From the NCBI RefSeq assembly GCF_001570605.1, contig NZ_BBXG01000003.1, positions 397,252 through 461,251 on the forward strand: DNA of 64,000 nt, read 5' to 3'. The notes beneath the pieces were generated by a model. That model saw only the letters and a list, made by a program, of their open reading frames with translations. It did not search any database and was not told the DNA's origin. Below, piece after piece: positions 40,809 to 49,890 of this stretch (its first letter is position 1; every line of letters begins with the position of its first letter). A program made the position numbers and the translations under genes. This stretch comes from Herbidospora cretacea (GTDB lineage Bacteria > Actinomycetota > Actinomycetes > Streptosporangiales > Streptosporangiaceae).

Positions 40809-43133
40809 TCATTCGGCCCGCAGCGCCGCGCCGAGCGGGAGCCGGGCGGCGCGGCGGCCGGGGGACAGCGCCAGCCCGAGCGCCGCGACCAGGGCGGCCG
40901 GGGCCAGCCACACCAGCCCGGCCGACGGCGGGACGTACTGCAGCGGCATCATCCCCGCGGCGAGCCGCCACAGCGCCCGGCCCAGCGCCAGCCCCAGCGG
41001 CGCCCCCGCGACCAGGCCGATCACCGTCGTCACCACGCCCTGCACCACCACGACGCCGCGCGTCTGGCCCGGCGTCATGCCCAGCGCCCGCAGCACCGCC
41101 AGCTCACGGCCCCGGCGGCGGACGGCGGTGAACAGGGCGTGCGCGGTCGCCCCCAGCGCCAGGACGGTCAGGAACCCGCCCAGGGCGACCGGCAGCACCG
41201 CGACGTTGCGGATCTCGGCCCGCTGCGGCGGCGCGAACGGCGGGAACACCAGCAGACGGCCGCCGGACCACTCGACGATCCGGGCGCTCACCTCCAGGGG
41301 GTCCCGGCCCGGCTCGACGAAGACCAGCCCGCCGTGCTCCTTGAAGCCGGTGAAGACCGCGTCATAGGCAGCGGGGGTGATCCACGCGCCGGTGTCGTAG
41401 TCGCTCGTGGTGCTCTCGACCGCGAAGCCCAGACCGCTGACGCGCAGCAGCCGGGTGCCCGAGTCGCCGGTCAGCGGGATCCGGTCGCCGACGCCGGCCT
41501 TGAGCTCGCGGGCGGTCGTCAGACCGAGCACCACCTCGTCGGAGTGGACGGGTTCGGCCCCCTGTGTCAGCACGAGCGGCACCGGCGCCCCCACCGGGTC
41601 GTAGGTGTGGGAGACCACGCTGACCTGGCCCGACCGGCCCGCCGCCACCCGGAGGTCGAGCACCCCGGCCACTCCCGGCACGGCCGCGATCGACCGCAGC
41701 GCCGGCCGTGACGGCGTGGAGTCGCGGCCGTCGTGGCCGAACACCACCATGAGGGCGTAGTGCTGGCCGAAGCGTTCGGGCCGGCTCCCCGCGTCGGCCA
41801 CCCCGGCCGCGAAGGTGGCCGCCGCGACCACGCCGAGCACACCGGTCACCGCGCCCAGGAGGGCGACCCCGTTGCCCGGTCCGAGCGTGAACCGCAGGCC
41901 GGTGGTCACCGGCACGGGCAGGGAGAGCCGGGTCAGTCCCGACCGGCGGGGTGCCACCGCCGGCGCGGGCAGGAGTGTGACCATCGCCGCGCCCGCCGTG
42001 ACCAGAGCGGTCGCGAGCGTCCAGCCCGGGAGCAGTACCAGCCAGTCGGGGTCGAGGCCGGGGGAGGGCTCGTAGAGGGCGGCGGTCCCGTAGGGCAGCC
42101 ATTGGGAGGCGACGATCGCCGCGGCGATCCCGGCCCCGGCACCCAGGAACGCGGCGGGGCCGACGACCGCGGCCGTCGCCGTGGCGGCCTGACGCTGGGT
42201 CATCCCGACCGAGGTCAGCACGCGGAGGTCGGCGGCGGACGTGGTGGCGTACCGGAAGACGGCCTGTCCGACCAGGACCGTCGCGGTGAGGAACGCCGCG
42301 ACGGCGAAGACCAGGAGGCAGCCGCTCTCGAACCCGATCACCTGACGCACGTGGTGCAGCGACTCCGCGCGCTCGATGACCTCGACGTCGCCGCGCCCGG
42401 CCAGCCACGCCCGCAGCGCCGGCAGACCGCCGCCGGTCACCCGGACCAGCCCGTTCAGGGGCACTTGGCGCTCGGGGCCCAGGATCTCGTCCGGGTACGC
42501 GGCCACCAGGCCGGGTGAGGGGATGAGACGGCCTCGTCCGCCGGGCTCGTCGACGTACCAGGACGAGCGGACCACCCCGACGATCGTGACCGGCACCCGC
42601 GGGCCGGCCGGCGGAGCGGGGCGGGCGCCCACGATCGCGCTCGCCAGGTCCCGCGGTGCCGGCAGCAGCACGGTGACCCGGCGGCCCACCCCGAAGCCCC
42701 GGGCAGCGAAGGCCGGGGTGACCACCGCCTCGTTCGGGCTCGACGGATCGGGCAGCCGCCCGGCCAGGACGACCGGGCGCTCGATCGCGCTCATCGCCTC
42801 GGTGTCGGCGGCGACGAACGCCGACGGCGCGTCGTCGCCCGGGTCCTCCGCCACCGGCACCGAGCTGTACCCCGGGAACGTCGTCACCGCCTCCACCCGC
42901 GGCAACGCCCGCAGGCCAGGCCAGTCGAAGCCGGCCTGGTTGGGCAGCACGACGGCGGTCGCCGGAGCCGTCACGGCCAGCAGGCGGTCGACCGCGCCGT
43001 CACCCCGCCGGGCCCCCGCCACCGCGGTCAGCACGGTGGCGGTCCCGAACGCCACGAGGAGCGCCAGGACGAGCAGCGACCGGCCGCGCCGCCTCAGTTC
43101 GAGACTCGGCCAGACCGTGATGATCCCGTCCAT
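40809..43133 (-). CDS. FtsX-like ABC transporter permease
   Basis: 774 residues. An N-terminal helix (LLVLALLVAFGTATVLTAVA) is followed by an extracytoplasmic domain and two FtsX cores (around residues 265-390 and 655-765), with FSLQ-like tails typical of the MacB/LolCE class. LRALGMTPGQTRGVVVVQGV and LTSVGMTQRQAATATA are the cytoplasmic coupling-helix regions. No ATPase gene is beside it, so it is an orphan or pairs in trans. Substrate unknown; lipids, peptides or stress signals are typical. Confidence 0.87.
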   Translation of the reverse strand: MDGIITVWPSLELRRRGRSLLVLALLVAFGTATVLTAVAGARRGDGAVDRLLAVTAPATAVVLPNQAGFDWPGLRALPRVEAVTTFPGYSSVPVAEDPGDDAPSAFVAADTEAMSAIERPVVLAGRLPDPSSPNEAVVTPAFAARGFGVGRRVTVLLPAPRDLASAIVGARPAPPAGPRVPVTIVGVVRSSWYVDEPGGRGRLIPSPGLVAAYPDEILGPERQVPLNGLVRVTGGGLPALRAWLAGRGDVEVIERAESLHHVRQVIGFESGCLLVFAVAAFLTATVLVGQAVFRYATTSAADLRVLTSVGMTQRQAATATAAVVGPAAFLGAGAGIAAAIVASQWLPYGTAALYEPSPGLDPDWLVLLPGWTLATALVTAGAAMVTLLPAPAVAPRRSGLTRLSLPVPVTTGLRFTLGPGNGVALLGAVTGVLGVVAAATFAAGVADAGSRPERFGQHYALMVVFGHDGRDSTPSRPALRSIAAVPGVAGVLDLRVAAGRSGQVSVVSHTYDPVGAPVPLVLTQGAEPVHSDEVVLGLTTARELKAGVGDRIPLTGDSGTRLLRVSGLGFAVESTTSDYDTGAWITPAAYDAVFTGFKEHGGLVFVEPGRDPLEVSARIVEWSGGRLLVFPPFAPPQRAEIRNVAVLPVALGGFLTVLALGATAHALFTAVRRRGRELAVLRALGMTPGQTRGVVVVQGVVTTVIGLVAGAPLGLALGRALWRLAAGMMPLQYVPPSAGLVWLAPAALVAALGLALSPGRRAARLPLGAALRAE

Positions 43134-43182
43134 GCCCGGCAGTCTGGGCCGTGATCACCTGCCCGGCCAGGGGGTTGACCCC

Positions 43183-43632
43183 CTAGTACCAGTTGTGGCT
43201 CTGGAAGTGACCCCACGCCCCGCACGGCGAGCCGTAACGGCCCTTGATGTAGCCGATGCCCCAGCGGATCTGGGTCCTCGGGTTGATCCGCCAGTCCCAG
43301 CCGGCCCGGCCCATCTTGTCGCCGGGGAGCGCCTGCGGGATCCCGTACGCGCCCGACCAGCGGTTGCGCGCCCTGTGGTTCCAGTTGCTCTCACGGGTCC
43401 ACAGGCTGTCGAGGCAGCGGAACTCCCGGCGCGCCCAGTCCCGGCGGGTGATCAGCCGGTGGGCGTACATCTTGCTGGTCGCCTTGGTCGAGCCACGCTT
43501 CTTCCAGGTGTGGCCGTCGTGCTCGCCGACACAGGCGGAGGCGGGGGCGGCCCCGGCGAGCGCGGCGAACGTGAGCATGGCCGCGAGGGTGCCGCGACGT
43601 GCGCTGATGCTGTCCAAATCGGTCCTTGTCAT
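43183..43632 (-). CDS. secreted lysozyme/transglycosylase-like protein
   Basis: 149 residues. The signal peptide runs to about residue 36 (LAAMLTFAALAGAAPASACV). The C-terminal domain is of the actinobacterial SLT/aggregation-promoting type: CLDSLWTRESNWNHRARNRW (catalytic glutamate in TRESNW), SGAYGIPQALPG, IRWGIGYIKGRYGSPCGAW. It would cut peptidoglycan. GGAG is too far from the ATG at 43632 to act as a classical ribosome site. An 18-bp palindrome (43650-43667) lies 18 bases upstream. Confidence 0.87.
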   Translation of the reverse strand: MTRTDLDSISARRGTLAAMLTFAALAGAAPASACVGEHDGHTWKKRGSTKATSKMYAHRLITRRDWARREFRCLDSLWTRESNWNHRARNRWSGAYGIPQALPGDKMGRAGWDWRINPRTQIRWGIGYIKGRYGSPCGAWGHFQSHNWY

Positions 43633-44043
43633 CGGGTCGCGTGCGGCTCCGGGTCTCTCGAGACCCGACTCCGGTACGCCCATGGCTCGCGCGCACCGGT
43701 CCGCGCGGCCCGGCCGGGATCAACAGACCGACCCCCGGCGGGCACCGCGACGTTTGCTTCCAGGCAGATTCACGACGCGAGACGCGACCGGCCCGCGGCC
43801 GTCCTCGTCTCGTTCTCTAGCGCGGATTGAAGTACGCCGGACGACCGCGCCGCCGCGTCTTCGACCCTCCGGGGACGGTTGTTTGCCGACCCCGTGCCAA
43901 GCCCCGGCGATCACACGGCCCGGCGCTGGCCCGGCAGGTCGCACGGCAGGTGTCCCGTTGACGGGGAAATGCCCGCGGCCTGGGGTTTCAGGCGGGTGCC
44001 ACGTGGTGACCGGGACGAATGTGACGCTGGGTAGAGTCGGCCC
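43633..44043. other. 410-bp intergenic region, no gene seen
   Basis: Holds the palindrome CGGGTCTCTCGAGACCCG (43650-43667, 8-bp arms, 2-base centre) near the lysozyme-like gene and the leaderless promoter of the peroxidase gene at 44032. Minus-strand ORFs here lack family similarity. I looked for a c-di-AMP (ydaO) riboswitch, frequent before actinobacterial wall hydrolases, and did not find its conserved segments. Confidence 0.6.
44032..44037 (+). promoter_or_regulatory. leaderless -10 (TAGAGT)
   Basis: TAGAGT, 6 bases before the ATG at 44044. Confidence 0.6.
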
Positions 44044-44511
44044 ATGACGAATCTCGACATCCCCGTGACCACCCTCGACGGCCGGGCGACGACGCTCGGC
44101 GACCTCCTCCAGGGGCGTTCGGCACTGGTCGTGAACGTGGCGTCCAAGTGTGGCCTGACCCCGCAGTACACCGGCCTGGTCCGGCTCCAGGAGTCCTTCG
44201 CCGACCGTGGCTTCACGGTCGTCGGCGTGCCGTGCAACCAGTTCATGGGCCAGGAGCCCGGCACCGCCGAGGAGATCCAGGAGTTCTGCTCCGTCACCTA
44301 CGGCGTCGACTTCCCGCTGCTCGACAAGGCCGACGTCAACGGCGAGGACCGCCACCCCCTCTACCGCGCGCTCGTCGGCGACGGCGAGGACATCAAGTGG
44401 AACTTCGAGAAGTTCACCATCAACGCCGACGGCGAGGTGACCGCCCGGTTCGCCCCCCAGATCGAGCCGGAGTCGGCCGAGGTCGTCGCGGCCATCGAGA
44501 AGAACCTGTAG
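44044..44511 (+). CDS. glutathione peroxidase family protein
   Basis: 155 residues. VNVASKCGLTPQYTGLVRLQ carries the peroxidatic cysteine (not selenocysteine), VGVPCNQFMGQEPG the conserved glutamine and second cysteine, and IKWNFEKFTINADG the tryptophan. It reduces hydroperoxides; in actinobacteria the reductant is probably thioredoxin rather than glutathione (family knowledge). Leaderless. Confidence 0.94.
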   Translation: MTNLDIPVTTLDGRATTLGDLLQGRSALVVNVASKCGLTPQYTGLVRLQESFADRGFTVVGVPCNQFMGQEPGTAEEIQEFCSVTYGVDFPLLDKADVNGEDRHPLYRALVGDGEDIKWNFEKFTINADGEVTARFAPQIEPESAEVVAAIEKNL

Positions 44512-44545
44512 GGCGAACGGCAAGTTTCGGTCATGCGGGCGCGCC

Positions 44546-44565
44546 GCCGGGCGGGCCCGCCCGGC
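44546..44565 (+). terminator. 20-bp GC palindrome behind gpx
   Basis: GCCGGGCG and CGCCCGGC pair with a GGCC loop. No T tract. It starts 35 bases after the stop codon. Confidence 0.55.
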
Positions 44566-44652
44566 CGTCCTCGTAGGAAGAGAGCACCGGCCCGACCTCT
44601 TCGGGACAGCTTCCCAGCGGCCGGAGTCCGCTGATCTTTCCGGGGGAGGGCC

Positions 44653-44952
44653 ATGGTCGCGGCGCGTGCCCTCGCCTGCGCAGGGCTTCTGTGGACCTGT
44701 CTGGCCGCCGCCGCGCCGGTCCGGCACGACGTGGCCGACACGTTCGTCACGGGTGACCAGGCGACGGTCGAGTTCTTCGACGGATGGGGCGCTCCGGCGG
44801 GCCCCCACCGCCCCGTCAGCGACGACCTGCCGTTCACCGGCGCGCCCCTGGAGGCGCTGGGGGTCGCCGCGTCGGGGCTGGCGCTGACCGGCGTGCTGCT
44901 GGCCGTCGGGGCGCGCCGCCGCAGGCGGGCCGTCGTGCGGCGGCTGACGTGA
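44653..44952 (+). CDS. LPFTG-bearing sortase-substrate mini-protein
   Basis: 99 residues. It has an N-terminal signal peptide (ALACAGLLWTCLAAAAP), a short mature part, and a cell-wall sorting signal: DDLPFTG (about residues 57-63), a hydrophobic stretch (LEALGVAASGLALTGVLLAVG) and RRRRR. Sortase would cut within LPFTG and join it to the wall. No sortase is in the window. It is coupled to the DUF4012 gene through a GTGA overlap. The mature peptide would be only about 40 residues. Confidence 0.8.
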   Translation: MVAARALACAGLLWTCLAAAAPVRHDVADTFVTGDQATVEFFDGWGAPAGPHRPVSDDLPFTGAPLEALGVAASGLALTGVLLAVGARRRRRAVVRRLT

Positions 44953-46334
44953 GGTGGGCGCGGGTCGGCTGGGCCCGCCTCGGCTGGAAGCGCAGGGGCT
45001 GGCTGCGGACCTCCGTCGCGGCGACCGCGCTGACCGCCACCACGATCGGCGTGGCCTGGCCCGTCTACCTCGGGGTCTGCGCGGGGCGGCACCTGGCCGA
45101 CGCCAGGGCCGCGTTCAAGCGGCTCGCCGACTCCACCCGGCTGGTCCCGCCCGGTCCCGAGGTCGCCGCCCGGGTCCGCGAGGCGCGCGGCAGCGCGGAG
45201 GCCGCGATGCGGTACACCTCCGGCCGTGACTGGGCGCTGCTGGCCCATCTCCCGTTCTCCGGCGGGCCGGCGAGGACGGCCAGGACCTACGCGCGGGCCG
45301 CGCTCGACCTGGCCACGGGCCTGGAACTGCTGCTGGAGCACGACCAGGCCCGGATCCCGCAGGCCCTCACCCACCTCCAGGCCGCCCGCGCCGCGCTGCC
45401 CCAGGTCGCCGCGCTGCGCCGGGTCGACACGCTGGCCGCGCTGGCCGGGCTGCGCGGCCGGTTCCTGGTCGCCGTGCAGAGCCCCGACAGGGCCCGCGCG
45501 ACCGGGGGAGTGGTGCGCGGGTTCGGGGTGGTCACGATCGCGCCGACCGGCTGGACCGTCGAACCGGTCCGCCAGGTCCCCAACGAGCCCCCCGGCCCGG
45601 CCTTCGACCTCGGGGCCGGTTACGCCGCCCGCTACGGCACCGACGCCACCCGCGAGCTGGCGTCGTCGAACCGGTCACCGCACTTCCCGTACGCCGCCCG
45701 CGTCTGGGCCGCCCACCACGGGCTGCCGGTCGACGGCGTGATCGGCGCCGACGCGGCCACGCTCGCTCGGCTGTCGGGCCTGGCCGGGCTGCCCGGCCTG
45801 ATGAGGGTCATCGACCAGGGGCACATCCGGATCTGGGCGTCCGACCCGGCGCGGCAGCGGCTGCTGGAGCGCACCCCGCTCGCCGGGACGCTGACGCCCG
45901 CCCCCGGTCCGTTCGCGTACGTCGTCGTCAACGACGCCGGAGGCGAGGGGATCGGCCGCAGGCTCGACCGCACCGTCGAGTACCGGGTGTCCCCGGAGTG
46001 CGGCAGCACGGTCTCGGCGACGCTGCGCAACGGCGACGGCGACGGGAAGGTCTGGGTCTCGGTGTTCACCTCGGTGGGGTCGCGGCTGGAGAAGGCCTAC
46101 CTCGACGGGAAGGTCGCGAACCTGGAGGAGGAGGTCGAGCACGGCCACCCGGTCTTCTCCACGACGCTCGACCTGGCCGCCGGGGCGACCCGGACGCTGG
46201 AGCTGCGGATCGCCGAGCCCGCCTCCACGGCCGCGCCGGTCGTGCCGGAGCAGCCGATGGCCAAGCCGCAGCGGACCGTGATCACCACCGGTGTCACGGC
46301 CGGGGTCAGCGACGGGGACCGCAGCTGCTCCTGA
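44949..46334 (+). CDS. DUF4012 domain protein
   Basis: 461 residues. One N-terminal membrane helix (SVAATALTATTIGVAWPVYL) is followed by an extracytoplasmic DUF4012 domain with TGGVVRGFGVVTIAPTG, SSNRSPHFPYAARVWA, DGVIGADAATLARLSG and FAYVVVNDAGGEGIG. These proteins often sit near exopolysaccharide genes and share the AANTGEL-like fold of LytR-type neighbours; function unknown. GTG start overlaps the LPFTG gene. The end overlaps the LacI gene by 29 bases. Confidence 0.82.
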   Translation: MRWARVGWARLGWKRRGWLRTSVAATALTATTIGVAWPVYLGVCAGRHLADARAAFKRLADSTRLVPPGPEVAARVREARGSAEAAMRYTSGRDWALLAHLPFSGGPARTARTYARAALDLATGLELLLEHDQARIPQALTHLQAARAALPQVAALRRVDTLAALAGLRGRFLVAVQSPDRARATGGVVRGFGVVTIAPTGWTVEPVRQVPNEPPGPAFDLGAGYAARYGTDATRELASSNRSPHFPYAARVWAAHHGLPVDGVIGADAATLARLSGLAGLPGLMRVIDQGHIRIWASDPARQRLLERTPLAGTLTPAPGPFAYVVVNDAGGEGIGRRLDRTVEYRVSPECGSTVSATLRNGDGDGKVWVSVFTSVGSRLEKAYLDGKVANLEEEVEHGHPVFSTTLDLAAGATRTLELRIAEPASTAAPVVPEQPMAKPQRTVITTGVTAGVSDGDRSCS

Positions 46335-47313
46335 CGATCAGCTCGGTCGGCAGGGACACCGTCCGGGGCCTGCGGCCGTGCCGCAGGACCAGTTCGGCGG
46401 CGCGGTAGCCCACGTCGGAGGCCGGTTGCGCGATCACGGTCAGCGGGGGCGAGCACAGCTCCGCCCACGGGACGTCGTCGAACATGATGAGCGACAGGTC
46501 GCGCGGGATGCGCACATAGAGCTCGCGGGCGGCCAGCACGGCGGCCTCGCCGAGCATGTTCCCCCCGGCGATCACCGCCGTCAGGTCGGCCCGGCGCTGG
46601 AACAGCCCGGCCGCGGCTGCGTAGGCCGAGTCGCGGCTGGCCCGCGCGAAGACCACCAGGTCCTCGTCGAGCAGGTCGCCCATCGCCTCGCGGAAGGCCG
46701 CGACCCGCTGGTTCATGCCCTGCCGGGCCAGGAAGCCGATCTTGCGGTGGCCGAGCCCGGTCAGGTATTCGATGGCGGTGCGCAGCCCGGAGCGGTCGTC
46801 GGACAGCACGGCCGGGACCTCGTCGAGGGTGCGCGCGTGGCTGCCGGGCGACCACACGCGGCGGTCGGCGAACACGACGTTCAGCCCGGCCCGCACCGCG
46901 CTGGCCCACATCTCGCCGTCGCCGCTCGGCACCGCGATGATCCGGTCCATGCTCTGCTCCAGCAGGCCGCCGACCAGGTCGGCCTCCTGCTCGGCGTCGT
47001 CGCCGGTCACCCCGATCGTCACCGGCTCGCGGTAGGACCGGGCGCACGACAGCACGCCGTCGCACAGGCGCGCGTAGAAGCCGTCGGTGATGTCGGGGAC
47101 GAGCAGCGCGACCCCGCCGCTGCGCTGCTGGCGGAGGTTGCGGCCGAGGGCGCTGGGCCGGTAGTCGAGCTTGGTCGCCGCGTCGAGCACCCGCTCCCGG
47201 GTCTCCGCGCTGGCCGACCCGCCCGACAACACCCGCGACACCGTCGCCACCCCGACTCCCGCCAGTTCGGCGACGTCCTTGATGGTGATCCGGCGCGGTC
47301 CAGGAGTACTCAT
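46306..47313 (-). CDS. LacI family transcriptional regulator
   Basis: 335 residues. The HTH is [20 protein letters not shown] with hinge [14 protein letters not shown], and the periplasmic-binding-like sensor runs to the end. It lies divergent from the sugar ATPase. LacI-type operators (TGgAAaCG-like) cover its own start codon and the ATPase promoter, so it probably represses both until a sugar binds. Confidence 0.93.
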   Translation of the reverse strand: MSTPGPRRITIKDVAELAGVGVATVSRVLSGGSASAETRERVLDAATKLDYRPSALGRNLRQQRSGGVALLVPDITDGFYARLCDGVLSCARSYREPVTIGVTGDDAEQEADLVGGLLEQSMDRIIAVPSGDGEMWASAVRAGLNVVFADRRVWSPGSHARTLDEVPAVLSDDRSGLRTAIEYLTGLGHRKIGFLARQGMNQRVAAFREAMGDLLDEDLVVFARASRDSAYAAAAGLFQRRADLTAVIAGGNMLGEAAVLAARELYVRIPRDLSLIMFDDVPWAELCSPPLTVIAQPASDVGYRAAELVLRHGRRPRTVSLPTELIVRSSCGPRR

Positions 47314-47326
47314 GGAAACGATTCCA
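47313..47326. promoter_or_regulatory. LacI-type operator over the repressor start codon
   Basis: TGGAAACGATTCCA has the central CG and 12 of 14 symmetric bases. The minus-strand ATG (47313-47311) begins at its first base. Confidence 0.7.
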
Positions 47327-47402
47327 TCATCATTCCATCGTCACGGCCAGTCTCGGAACGATAACGCGACACTCGATGACGAGCGGAAACCGGGCGAGTC
47401 GC

Positions 47403-47448
47403 TTGACACAGATGTCCGGTTCGGGTGAGATGCATGAAAACGTATCCA
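47403..47448 (+). promoter_or_regulatory. promoter with LacI operator for sugar ABC ATPase
   Basis: TTGACA (47403-47408) is separated by 17 bases from TGAGAT (47426-47431). The sequence TGAAAACGTATCCA (47435-47448) fits a LacI-family operator at the expected transcription start. The untranslated leader would be about 75 bases. Confidence 0.6.
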
Positions 47449-47513
47449 CATTTCCCTCAATGGGGAGGCGGCGCCGGGGTTCGCGCGTGCCTTCCGGAGC
47501 GCGAAGGACGGGC

Positions 47514-48737
<1,224 letters not shown>

Positions 48738-48755
48738 CGGCATCCCCTTCAACGG

Positions 48756-48805
48756 CAGAGCCCGCCCCGCCGGCTTCCCCCCTCCGTTCGGCCGGGCGGG
48801 CTCTG
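48756..48805. terminator. bidirectional terminator, 12-bp stem
   Basis: CAGAGCCCGCCC (48756-48767) and GGGCGGGCTCTG (48794-48805) are perfect complements with a 26-base loop. It separates the ATPase gene from the convergent secreted-protein gene. Confidence 0.75.
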
Positions 48806-48813
48806 TCCTTCTC

Positions 48814-49641
48814 TCACTCGTTCGCGCAGGTCGCGTACGCCCGGACGCTCCACTCACGGCTCGTGGTGCTCAGCTCGTGCGCGTACGTGATGGCGGTCTC
48901 GTTGGTCGGGATGAAATAGGTGAGGATGGTCTCACCGGCCGCGCCGGGGATCGAGAATCCCGCGCTCAGCGTCTGCTTCCCCTCGGGACAGGGCCGGACG
49001 GCGCCCTTGTCCACGGAGTTCTCGTCGCTCTCCTCGTACACGACCTGGAGCCCGGAGGGCGCGTCCTCGACGCAGATCGCGAACACCCGCAGGTAGTAGT
49101 TGCCGCCGTAGCCGCGGTGGTTCTCCTTCGTCTCCACGAAGACGTCGTGGAGGGTGGGGATCAGCCCGGTGACGCTCACGTTGCCCCGCGCCCCCTCCAG
49201 CTGGTAGCCGGAGCCGACCAGCCAGTCGCCCTCGTGGCAGGCGAGCGCGAGCGTCTTGGGGTTGGGGTGTGACGCGGTCGTCTGGTAGCGGATGTAGGTG
49301 TTCGTGCGCGGGTTCCCGCACACGGCCCACACCCGGATGGTCCACTCCGCGCTCGTGCCGGCCAGGGTCTCCACGCCGTAGGCGCTGACCGTGTACGCGG
49401 TCGGGATGACCTCGTCGATGACGACGGCTCCGCCGCCGCTGGTGATCTCGGCCCCGGTGCCGATCACATGGGTGCCGTCCGGGCAGTGCACCTCGGCGCC
49501 CTTGTCGTCGGAATTCCTGTCGCTGACCTCGCTGACCGTGACGCGGCCGGGGACGTCGGCCGACGAAGGGCCCGCGCCCGCGACGACGAGCCCGGCGGCC
49601 AGGGCGATGACGAGCGAGACGGCTCTGAATCTGGTGTTCAC
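48814..49641 (-). CDS. secreted protein with three repeats of a C-GxG-W-RAYAxC module
   Basis: 275 residues. Signal peptide 1-29 (AVSLVIALAAGLVVAGAG). Three repeats follow at about 33-108, 115-190 and 198-272. Each has a CxxG start (HCPDGTHVIGTGAEI, ACHEGDWLVGSGYQL, PCPEGKQTLSAGFSI), an IP(T) in the middle and ends with W/YxxRV or RAYA and a second cysteine (IRVWAVC, LRVFAIC, VRAYATC). Each pair of cysteines could bridge. The module also ends the collagen-like protein at 8256. GTG has AAGGAG. Function unknown. Confidence 0.85.
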   Translation of the reverse strand: MNTRFRAVSLVIALAAGLVVAGAGPSSADVPGRVTVSEVSDRNSDDKGAEVHCPDGTHVIGTGAEITSGGGAVVIDEVIPTAYTVSAYGVETLAGTSAEWTIRVWAVCGNPRTNTYIRYQTTASHPNPKTLALACHEGDWLVGSGYQLEGARGNVSVTGLIPTLHDVFVETKENHRGYGGNYYLRVFAICVEDAPSGLQVVYEESDENSVDKGAVRPCPEGKQTLSAGFSIPGAAGETILTYFIPTNETAITYAHELSTTSREWSVRAYATCANE

Positions 49642-49890
49642 GGTGTCTCCTTCGCGGGAGCGGCGCCCCCATTCCCGCACGGTGACCCCTGCCGGAGCCC
49701 CGTACCGCGCCCTTTTACCCGCCGGTTGCCCGTAGTCGTACATGGACAATTTTCGTCATTTCCCTTTAACGCCCGGGCCCCATGGTTGCCGGTACGCAAT
49801 CAACACCAGGATCGACACGCAACGACGCCGAAACCGGGGACTGTTTTTCTTTCATTTCGAGGCGCTTCGATTCCGTTATGGGAGGAAACT

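Noticed and set aside
43633-43950. c-di-AMP (ydaO) riboswitch upstream of the lysozyme-like gene
   Set aside because: The genomic setting fits, but the conserved segments of that riboswitch could not be found on the minus strand.
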